Of a DNA stretch of 64,000 bases, positions 63,301-64,000 are shown one piece after another; within the stretch, counting starts at the first letter, position 1; each line of letters opens with the position of its first letter. This stretch comes from Harmonia axyridis (Eukaryota; Arthropoda; Insecta; Coleoptera; Coccinellidae). The stretch spans positions 38,044,501-38,108,500 of the forward strand of contig NC_059501.1 of assembly GCF_914767665.1 (NCBI RefSeq). The letters are read 5' to 3'. The notes under the pieces are model-generated. The model was not told the DNA's origin. It worked only from the letters and a program-made list of their open reading frames with translations, and did no database searches. The position numbers and the translations under genes are program-made.

Positions 63301-64000
63301 ATGTACCAATTTTCATTGAAGTTATTAAATATAATGGCCAGTTATATTGAAGCACAATTCAATTTGGAAATAGAATATTAACTAAAATTGAATGAAATTT
63401 TTCAAATTCAAAGATCAAACTTAAAGAATATTATATAAAATAAGCCATACAATAAATATGTAGGTACTATTAAGCAAAGCTACTTACTATATCTGGTGAC
63501 AGAGAACTTCTTCTTATACCAGTTCTGGGCTTTAGTAGCAACAGCAAAAGCACATTCAAGTAAAAATCATGTAACAAAAAAGACATGCTGACTCAAATCA
63601 GTTTTTGAAAATTAAGTTTCACTTGAAAATCTTACCATTCCTTGGCCAGCTTCTTGAGCTAGTTTGGCAGCATAACGAGCAATCAATCTATGTTCATCAT
63701 CCCGAGCACTGTCCAAACTAAAAACAAATAATACTTAATTATCGAAAATATCGAAAAAATGTAATGAATCGAACCAATTTTTTTATCAAATGGTCAATTT
63801 TCCGTTTTTTCCAATGATTTGAAGCAGGAAAAACAAAAACTCTATTGTAAAATTTGCCATGTTCTTTTTTCAAGAAATTTAATTTGTTAAATTTCAAAAT
63901 AAATAAAACACAATAACCAACTACAATAATATCAAAGTAGAACTAAATATAAAAATCGTAATTTTTACTTACCTCCTAGTTGTGGAAGATCTGCTGTCTA
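15230..64000 (-). CDS. Dyb: Dystrobrevin, 3' half (ten exons visible)
   Basis: Dystrobrevin is a cytoplasmic scaffold of the dystrophin-glycoprotein complex. It binds dystrophin through paired coiled coils and also binds syntrophin. In transcript order the exons are 64000-63973 (partial), 63717-63636, 63529-63488, 63247-63132, 63036-62865, 60860-60488, 57419-57300, 25178-25041, 18859-18678 and 15352-15230. All joins keep the frame. Recognisable blocks are DDEHRLIARYAAKLAQEAG, the coiled-coil segment ending LEGLMKMLK, AADSVTNAMSTLVRELNS and GWQEELQRRYEQDANFIAEL. The C-terminal tail ends EEALKQWVNR. The EF-hand and ZZ domains lie beyond the right edge. The gene is unusually stretched: one intron is about 32 kb and full of transposons, yet no exon seems damaged. 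It converges on thrombospondin, with stop codons 7.7 kb apart. Confidence 0.93.
15724..17153. mobile_element. TA-flanked foldback element, CAGGGTGGGC type
   Basis: Left end CAGGGTGGGCAAATTTCGAT and right end ATCGAAATTTGCCCATCCTG, each flanked by TA. The arms are over 500 bp with a short middle. Related copies lie at about 47156 (one end only) and 57841-60389. The 79-88 aa ORFs in the arms are repeat by-products. Confidence 0.85.
17906..17989. repeat. Perfect hairpin, 36-bp arms
   Basis: The left arm 17906-17941 and right arm 17954-17989 are exact complements around a 12-base loop. Confidence 0.97.
17992..18133. repeat. Perfect hairpin, 69-bp arms
   Basis: The left arm 17992-18060 and right arm 18065-18133 are exact complements around the 4-base loop CTAT. 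It starts two bases after the previous hairpin ends. Confidence 0.97.
18678..18859 (-). CDS. Dyb: Dystrobrevin Gln/Asn-rich exon
   Basis: A 182-base exon with acceptor TTTCAG and donor CAG|GTACTC. Its coding is rich in Gln, Asn, Ser and Tyr (SQQNMFSAVQQNHSGNGSQN). Low conservation is expected here; the assignment rests on matching phase and splice signals. Confidence 0.75.
19070..19194. mobile_element. Short hairpin element, GTGCGTTCATTTAAATTC ends
   Basis: The ends GTGCGTTCATTTAAATTC and GAATTTAAATGAACGCAC are exact inverted repeats, and pairing continues inward through GGTCAAGA.TGCTGTG. A longer relative lies at 20173-20382. Non-coding. Confidence 0.75.
19625..19815. repeat. Hairpin element of the TAGTATATT family (copy 1)
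   Basis: Starts TAGTTATTTATGCAACAAGTG and folds back through GTTGTCCAACTCGGCC / GGCCTCGTCGGACAA, then TTTTTGCACGAGTTGCATAC. The opening matches the other family members listed at 23294, 29769, 36762 and 61140. The 3' end is uncertain. Confidence 0.5.
20173..20382. mobile_element. Relative of the 19070 hairpin element
   Basis: Shares AAGAATGCTGTGGAGAAATT and GATTTTCTG with the element at 19070. It folds back on AGAGTGCTGTGAAGAAATT (antisense, near 20350). The outer ends are eroded. Confidence 0.65.
20709..20901. mobile_element. Compact TA-flanked hairpin element (MITE)
   Basis: 193 bp. Ends CAGGGTGAGTCA and TGACTCACCCTG, flanked by TA. The core stem ATAAGTTTATTCATCAAACT is nearly perfect. 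Confidence 0.85.
20902..22747. other. Intronic sequence, no gene seen
   Basis: Dystrobrevin intron. A lone CAGTGTGTCTCATT end sits near 22313. I find no supported ORF or RNA gene. Confidence 0.4.
22748..23210. mobile_element. Foldback element
   Basis: The ends TCTACGTATAAAA (22748) and TTTTATACGTAGA (to 23210) pair. The arms continue with GGGGTCAC.CAA.CAAACCCT, GACTTCCGGAAAACA and GACATTTCATGAATT, about 190 bp each with a short loop. Non-coding. Confidence 0.75.
23294..23433. repeat. Hairpin element of the TAGTATATT family (copy 2)
   Basis: Starts TAGTATATTGTGCAACAAGTG. The fold runs through GGGGAAAGTCC.ACTTTCTCGC and closes with CACATGTTGCACACTATACT. Three overlapping 63-85 aa antisense ORFs here reflect the repeat, not genes. 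Confidence 0.6.
24287..24394. repeat. Pair of hairpins
   Basis: A small stem GGTAGCGATAAATTCGCTACC (24287-24307) is followed by a 28-bp-arm stem, GTTACTCAACATGTTATCAG (24322) to its complement ending 24394, with a loop rich in A. Confidence 0.7.
25041..25178 (-). CDS. Dyb: Dystrobrevin exon, WQEELQRRYEQD block
   Basis: A 138-base exon with acceptor CTCCAG and donor GTATGA. It encodes an acidic run and then GWQEELQRRYEQDANFIAEL, typical of insect dystrobrevin C-termini. It ends in phase 1, joining 18859. Confidence 0.9.
25179..26765. other. Intronic sequence, no gene seen
   Basis: Start of the 32-kb dystrobrevin intron. AT-rich, with no ORF of note. Confidence 0.4.
26766..27110 (+). pseudogene. 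mariner transposase remnant with internal deletion
   Basis: From the ATG at 26766 the + strand reads MDTCKEEIRYILQFFFD, then pieces matching the mariner N-terminus (QFWFR, SNFDVKDAP). It jumps to the catalytic-domain block KWITYDNVKRKRLWSKR and to a diverged VRKVFLCIW. The middle of the gene, including the first Asp, is missing, and at least four stops interrupt the rest. It is dead. Confidence 0.8.
27111..29381. other. Intronic sequence, no gene seen
   Basis: AT-rich dystrobrevin intron. I see no long repeat or credible ORF. Confidence 0.4.
29769..29959. mobile_element. Hairpin element of the TAGTATATT family (copy 3), with exact ends
   Basis: The opposite arm of the surrounding foldback element (near 30780) reads straight through this site, so the insertion can be delimited. 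It starts TAGTAATTTACGTAACAAG and ends GGACGGTTGCCG, 191 bp. It contains GAGCGTAAGCGAGCG and the fold GGCCTAGTCCGGGAAGTACG / GGACTAGGCCGGGAA. No obvious target duplication. Confidence 0.75.
30250..30545 (-). pseudogene. Transposase N-terminus, Tc1/mariner-like with insect HTH domain
   Basis: Two overlapping - strand frames together give the helix-turn-helix start seen in many insect transposons (DUF4817-like). One frame has FTHAEYADLIFV and the next has FCNGNGNEARMEYQRRLPNR, so there is a frameshift between them. The second frame ends at TAG after QIVERV, yet the codons after the stop continue the family pattern (EEPSISTRQIS), so the stop is a mutation. The DDE domain is absent. This supports a Tc1/mariner-like origin for the CAGGGTG elements, as the TA targets also do. 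Confidence 0.7.
31169..32756. other. Intronic sequence, no gene seen
   Basis: Dystrobrevin intron. A good - strand splice-donor-like site (CGCCG|GTAAGT, at 31834-31833) follows a short open frame, but nothing else supports an exon. Confidence 0.35.
32757..33004 (+). pseudogene. Ty1/copia RNase H fragment
   Basis: One frame reads IEAYSDSGYTGCVKTRKST, a TAG stop, then KIVALSTTEAVYVAAAQCV and REMKHLKTVIEEFGL, the standard end of the copia RNase H domain. About 80 residues survive. It stops at a run of C where a hAT-related terminal sequence begins. Confidence 0.85.
33846..34330. repeat. AAGACG-rich segment
   Basis: The hexamer AAGACG or the core GACG recurs more than 15 times at irregular spacing, for example TAAGACGTAAGACGAAAAGACG split across 33948-33970. 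The region is CpG-rich compared with its surroundings and has no long ORF. It may be part of an LTR or untranslated leader; I do not recognise it. Confidence 0.6.
34380..36412 (+). pseudogene. hAT transposase (TTF zinc finger, DUF4371), broken
   Basis: The pieces appear in family order. A TTF-type zinc-finger start is at about 34645 (ENPWTPSDNYEF). The next block is GTHGALEKHSSLQYHKDAV and then LGRQNIPLRGH-type sequence (here VGRQNIPLRGHRDGG) near 35090. The C-terminal block near 36300 contains DYFRISSYVPLLDNV. This is the ZMYM1/P52rIPK-like hAT group. At least three frameshifts and several stops break the frame. The longest intact piece is 34752-35390. Confidence 0.75.
36762..36905. repeat. 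Hairpin at the 5' end of the recombinase element (family copy 4)
   Basis: GACTGAAGTAGTACATTTAATCC pairs (one-base-pair-scale gaps) with GGATTAAATGTACTTCAGTC, around a core GGCC.GACCGCAGGGAGGGCC. It is flanked by TATATACC and GGTATATAC. It lies about 180 bp before the recombinase start codon and could also act as a promoter-proximal or recombination site. Confidence 0.75.
37089..38272 (+). CDS. Tyrosine recombinase, Crypton-like
   Basis: Predicted 375-aa protein from exons 37089-37490 and 37547-38272, with a 56-bp GT-AG intron in phase 0. Tyrosine recombinases cut and rejoin DNA through a 3'-phosphotyrosine bond. An N-terminal SAM-like core-binding domain occupies roughly residues 10-120 (KLYEQQYDAFKKWCRLKNV). 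The catalytic domain shows Arg146 (GACRGKELVDL), His253 and Arg256 (TGHCFRRTSASLL), His276 in HGGWKSS and the nucleophile Tyr288 (AEGYIES). The tail is Ser/Gln-rich. No stops or frameshifts are seen. I chose the ATG at 37089 over an upstream in-frame ATG because the preceding residues are hydrophobic and unlike the family. A host-domesticated gene is the alternative, but the setting inside a transposon-rich intron and the hairpin ends favour an element. Confidence 0.85.
38393..39139. other. Intronic sequence between elements
   Basis: No gene recognised. Small ORFs on both strands lack family signatures. Confidence 0.4.
39140..39195 (+). pseudogene. Possible P-element/THAP9-like transposase scrap
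   Basis: GLDIVVIICDQGTANTKTM resembles the first catalytic-Asp motif of P-element and THAP9-like transposases (VVxxVCDQGxxN). Only this short stretch is convincing. It abuts the hAT-derived sequence that begins near 39245. Confidence 0.35.
39940..43625. repeat. Left tandem array, about 24 units of 157/166 bp
   Basis: Each unit holds GCCCCAGCTCCACGACATGA, the palindrome ATGATATCAT, GCCGGCCGGATAG, GAATAAGCGGCCAAAGATGA and TTGAAAAAGCCATAA. Two unit lengths occur because some carry an extra CGTGTTCTTC-like insert. Variants alternate in blocks (TTAACCCTATGGCC, TTTTCCCTAAGGCC, TTACCCCTAAGACC). The third unit, near 40140-40190, is shortened. The many 60-114 aa antisense ORFs with MWKKISILMAFS come from this array and are not genes. 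Confidence 0.95.
43626..44223. other. Non-coding interior between left array and PHD ORF
   Basis: AT-rich. It would contain the 3' end of the element's - strand transcript. I see no ORF. Confidence 0.5.
44224..44415 (-). CDS. PHD-type zinc finger segment of the foldback element
   Basis: 63 codons. All eight zinc ligands of a C4HC3 PHD finger are present: Cys13, Cys16, Cys29, Cys32, His37, Cys40, Cys59 and Cys62 (CLYC, CEMC, HLKC, CEVC). PHD fingers usually read histone tails. The aromatic residue expected just before the last pair is Tyr-Phe here rather than Trp. The ORF is in the same frame as the Ulp1 ORF upstream, with one TAA and seven sense codons between, so it may be the C-terminal domain of one protein now cut by a stop. 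It could otherwise start at its own double ATG. Confidence 0.75.
   Translation of the reverse strand: MMITRSSNMKKSCLYCGSSEKSNDTLLICEMCMRFIHLKCIQHKNRTFDIPPQGEYFICEVCK
44437..45036 (-). CDS. Ulp1-like cysteine protease (C48) of the foldback element
   Basis: 199 aa from the first ATG; the homologous reading extends a little upstream (DYKYYEKV) to a good splice acceptor, TTATAG, so the start is probably an exon edge. The catalytic triad is visible as His108 (NNNHWVLVYID), Asp125 (LYLDPSG) and Cys175 (DSFNCGVFV). The oxyanion Gln normally about six residues before the Cys appears as Glu (LPLERD). Ulp1 enzymes process or remove SUMO-type modifiers. Proteases of this family are carried by several Mutator-like elements, notably in plants. 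What it does for transposition is unknown. Confidence 0.85.
   Translation of the reverse strand: MRKTSYVVAKYDFMECRADHLKYLFNDSFERLNTPEMNGDEVNSWLDGNLIGFCLEIFKKDSIYPEFTVVGDEFSAEIFSRKRHISPVFPNLKYDSKIVMPFNQNNNHWVLVYIDLRKSEFLYLDPSGSNKGGNFMKKMNKFLVRYNKKFHTNLNTNLFEATKNDLPLERDSFNCGVFVIYYASCIMHRIAPDMNFDPI
45056..45409 (-). CDS. Transposase C-terminal segment (NOF-like), candidate Glu
   Basis: 117 codons beginning MTHIAEERSCNAPIESYFGI. The APIESYF motif is a good candidate for the third catalytic acidic residue of the DDE triad. A basic helical stretch follows (RKQRTYVLGIYKM, KKNRKKVV). It lies directly downstream of the core ORF but out of continuous reading. A possible acceptor, CAAACAG, precedes it. 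The spacing from the second Asp is too short for the family, so a piece may be missing. Confidence 0.6.
   Translation of the reverse strand: MTHIAEERSCNAPIESYFGILKNNILNNHLRMKCSSFIRKQRTYVLGIYKMCKYDIDKNKCASKKNRKKVVCEEQWAKRVKRTHTFFKKRFLNKYCTTNNNTSEIVYKQFSLLNNYR
45461..46384 (-). CDS. Mutator-like (NOF-type) transposase core
   Basis: 307 codons. N-terminal part: a zinc-binding pattern Cys60, Cys65, His91, His95 (YCGHLNC then SSHNFNHS), like the WRKY/FLYWCH fingers of Mutator transposases, for binding the element's ends. Catalytic part: first Asp at 212 (SVFLDATGTVVRQP) and second Asp at 288 (DRVVTDFSMAEINA), with PVSDFISSRHD between. The ORF stops just after FNEMPLI. Reading continues in a separate ORF from 45409. 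The upstream N-terminal ORF (46922-46491) is in another frame, probably joined by splicing or separated by a frameshift. Confidence 0.75.
   Translation of the reverse strand: MTLQEWADIYDENNNILKEGIYVFVLKSKIFQFVNNTCTINVKKYWFTKNRKFLTIYAYCGHLNCKIFAMKCDLSSLNDKGLLFKVNSSSHNFNHSIQLTRQVRGIERDLIGQKYKNEKPISLFIDATLLGKNNLQKIKSRQVFKNIRSETLKRLDRDEDDLIDLHLMRRKNSNYIQQTGEPTLAYIHSKEQMDMLKLSLKESKNKKSVFLDATGTVVRQPNCNQDEKRILLYSLVIQLNSTKNVCPVSDFISSRHDITAILGWLNNFKTYWRSQSNIWPNFDRVVTDFSMAEINATCLSFNEMPLI
46491..46922 (-). CDS. N-terminal ORF of the foldback element, unknown domain
   Basis: 143 codons, starting MELMNSERTVVDKRALAEY. It has a helical, charged N-terminal half and a Ser/Thr/Asp-rich second half. I recognise no domain. 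The position just before the transposase core suggests the 5' exon of the same gene. A donor-like GTATTA follows its HSR codons at 46506, but the phase to the next ORF does not fit simply. Confidence 0.5.
   Translation of the reverse strand: MELMNSERTVVDKRALAEYFTSLKLSFKDAVALNINSETIINAAIQFYGENDYYYRKNILRILKRNSNNIKVHFNIIASSRDCTGLNESIIINTDDRSKEIGKERTSTGSTKVTDDENDFPVTVKHIFDESYKRYNHSRVLPW
46923..47649. other. 5' interior of the foldback element with a CAGGGTG fragment
   Basis: Would contain the promoter for the - strand genes. A one-ended copy of the CAGGGTGGGC-type element (CAGGGTGCGCAAATTTCGAT) begins near 47156 and its arm is lost after about 47220. The rest is unrecognised. Confidence 0.5.
47650..48880. 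repeat. Right tandem array, about 8 units, inverted relative to the left
   Basis: Same unit in reverse orientation. A two-unit block of 332 bp (from about 47660) is repeated almost exactly at 47992, with the divergent CTTGGCCGCATATTCG variant in both copies. The outermost unit, near 48868, is degenerate and mirrors the degenerate outermost unit on the left (39942). Confidence 0.93.
49204..50361. mobile_element. TA-flanked foldback element in the hAT gene
   Basis: Ends CAGTGCATCCCATTTTGG and CCAAAATGGGATGCACTG, each flanked by TA (49202-49203, 50362-50363). The arms of about 400 bp hold inner CAGGGTG ends. Removing it with one TA restores the hAT reading frame between GVPHAV and YIYCYNH. The spacer has no gene. 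Confidence 0.88.
50716..51657. mobile_element. Second TA-flanked foldback element in the hAT gene
   Basis: 942 bp. The ends CCGGGTTTTTCACCATAA and TTATGGTGAAAAACACGG pair, flanked by TA (50714-50715, 51658-51659). Internal inverted ends TATACAGAGTGGGCAACATA and ACACCCTGTATA are present in both arms. Removing it with one TA restores an uninterrupted hAT frame. Confidence 0.88.
52086..52290 (+). pseudogene. Non-LTR retrotransposon 3' tail (RTE-like)
   Basis: MIEGKIQGRRSVGRRQNS, then LKDSRRWFGC and VWIARWTANLR followed by a GAAGAAGAAG tail, is the typical C-terminus and simple-repeat end of RTE-like or related elements. It is joined directly to the end of the hAT fragment. Confidence 0.65.
52500..54903 (+). 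mobile_element. BEL/Pao retrotransposon, 5' truncated
   Basis: Pol parts in order: RNase H region (HIFADSSDKAYSASAYLR, LWSDSRTVIFWI), the integrase zinc-finger stretch (NCLICQKRR), the integrase core (DYFGPLEV, IYSDNGTNL, HMGGSWERLVRS) and the DUF5641 tail (KIGDIVLVVDDNQPRNSWPI). The main ORFs are 52531-53052, 52938-53948 and 53962-54342, so at least two frameshifts break it. Gag, protease, reverse transcriptase and the 5' LTR are absent. The start coincides with the break in the Tigger gene. No gene product is likely. Confidence 0.85.
54623..54903 (+). repeat. 3' LTR of the BEL element
   Basis: Begins TGTTTCATG right after the purine tract GGGGGGAGAAA and ends TACACAACA. It contains AATAAA at 54854-54859. 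About 281 bp. The 124 bases between it and the Tigger continuation are unexplained. Confidence 0.65.
55561..57299. other. Intronic sequence; B-box-like motif
   Basis: No gene seen. At 56433-56443 GGTTCGGTTCC within GCGGGTTCGGTTCCCGC resembles a tRNA T-arm or Pol III B box, followed by a G run. No matching A box or cloverleaf was found, so at most this is a SINE or tRNA remnant. Confidence 0.35.
57300..57419 (-). CDS. Dyb: Dystrobrevin exon with conserved AADSVTNAMS block
   Basis: A 120-base exon. AADSVTNAMSTLVRELNS is nearly identical to the block after the coiled coil in animal dystrobrevins. It is separated from its downstream partner by about 32 kb; the split Asp codon (G then AT) confirms the join to 25178. 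Confidence 0.92.
57929..59970 (-). pseudogene. Jockey-like retrotransposon, - strand, split
   Basis: The - strand segment 58590-58036 encodes the reverse-transcriptase C-terminus (KYLGIHVDNKVNFKYHM, RPLLGYGSIIFSNA) and ends EHLLSLE before a UTR with AATAAA. The - strand segment 59822-59592 has an Asn/Thr/Gln-rich ORF that could belong to ORF1. Between them sits the + strand element below. Confidence 0.65.
58595..59568 (+). pseudogene. Non-LTR reverse transcriptase, + strand, inserted in the - strand one
   Basis: Continuous reading from KPRNYHPISLLPILSKVMET through NQYGFRRCRSTGDLL, LDISKAFDRVWH and GVPQGSI. A single in-frame TAG follows, then SPTLFLMHINDLLN and the catalytic FADDSTL. The segment ends in the thumb region (WGSAPKHSL). 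It is 5' and 3' truncated but little decayed, so insertion is recent compared with neighbours. Confidence 0.8.
60488..60860 (-). CDS. Dyb: Dystrobrevin Ser/Pro-rich linker exon
   Basis: A 373-base exon in phase 0 to 1, acceptor TTTCAG and donor GTAGGT. It encodes a low-complexity region rich in Ser, Pro, Thr and Asn with repeated SPRST motifs, then a conserved-looking segment with SLVEFGHNQVHVQSKD. The linker is probably disordered. Confidence 0.88.
60861..62864. other. Dystrobrevin intron with hairpin elements
   Basis: Contains a TAGTATATT-family member near 61140 and a small perfect stem CCTCAGAGGAAAG / CTTTCCTCTGAGG (61978-61990 and 61997-62009) with a 6-base loop. Otherwise no gene is seen. 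Confidence 0.45.
61140..61265. repeat. Hairpin element of the TAGTATATT family (copy 5)
   Basis: Starts TAGTATATTAAGTATCGAGA and has the short fold GGAGGAACGCAGCGAACTCTCC. It ends near TATAGTATTTTTTGC. It is the weakest of the five copies. Confidence 0.45.
62865..64000 (-). CDS. Dyb: Dystrobrevin coiled-coil exon cluster
   Basis: Five exons. 64000-63973 supplies DSRSSTTR. 63717-63636 supplies LDSARDDEHRLIARYAAK. 63529-63488 (42 bases, TGIRRSSLSPDI) is in phase 0 on both sides and may be optional. 63247-63132 supplies RAQRELIGQLEAKNREI. 63036-62865 supplies RMRKDELETHLSSLQDSRR. The last two form the heptad-rich helices that pair with dystrophin. Confidence 0.92.

Overview
The window is AT-rich, intron-rich animal DNA, most likely from an insect. 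A beetle is my inference, from the mix of transposon families and the very short introns. Two conserved animal genes frame it and point toward each other. On the + strand, bases 1-7498 hold the 3' half of a thrombospondin gene: type 3 calcium-binding repeats followed by the C-terminal lectin-like domain. On the - strand, bases 64000 to 15230 hold the 3' half of a dystrobrevin gene: coiled coil, Ser/Pro-rich linker and conserved C-terminal segments. Every exon junction that can be read in both genes keeps the frame.

Nearly everything else is transposon. The intergenic stretch (about 7.6-15.2 kb) holds foldback elements and a PIF/Harbinger deletion derivative that keeps the N-termini of both of its genes, in convergent orientation. 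The dystrobrevin introns, above all the 32-kb one at 25.2-57.3 kb, hold many TA-flanked foldback elements with CAGGGTG-like ends. They also hold copia, BEL/Pao, Penelope-like, jockey-like and RTE-like remnants, mariner and Tigger pieces, two hAT elements of the TTF/DUF4371 (ZMYM1-like) kind, and an apparently intact tyrosine-recombinase element.

The most notable object is a 9.38-kb foldback Mutator-like element (39720-49098) of the FB/NOF type. It has a perfect 9-bp target duplication, TACTTTTTT. Its inverted ends carry tandem arrays of a roughly 157/166-bp unit, about 24 copies on the left and about 8 on the right. The interior encodes, all on the - strand, an N-terminal ORF, a zinc-finger/DDE transposase core, a downstream segment with a candidate catalytic Glu, a Ulp1-type SUMO protease and a PHD finger. 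The last two are in one frame separated by a single TAA. The element sits inside a hAT transposase gene that was also cut by two TA-flanked foldback elements. Removing all three insertions restores the hAT reading register at each site.

A second system of interest is a 1.6-kb element (36762-38392) with a two-exon tyrosine recombinase whose catalytic residues are all visible. Its terminal sequences resemble short hairpin elements at four other places in the window. This suggests, but does not prove, that those hairpins are its non-autonomous relatives.
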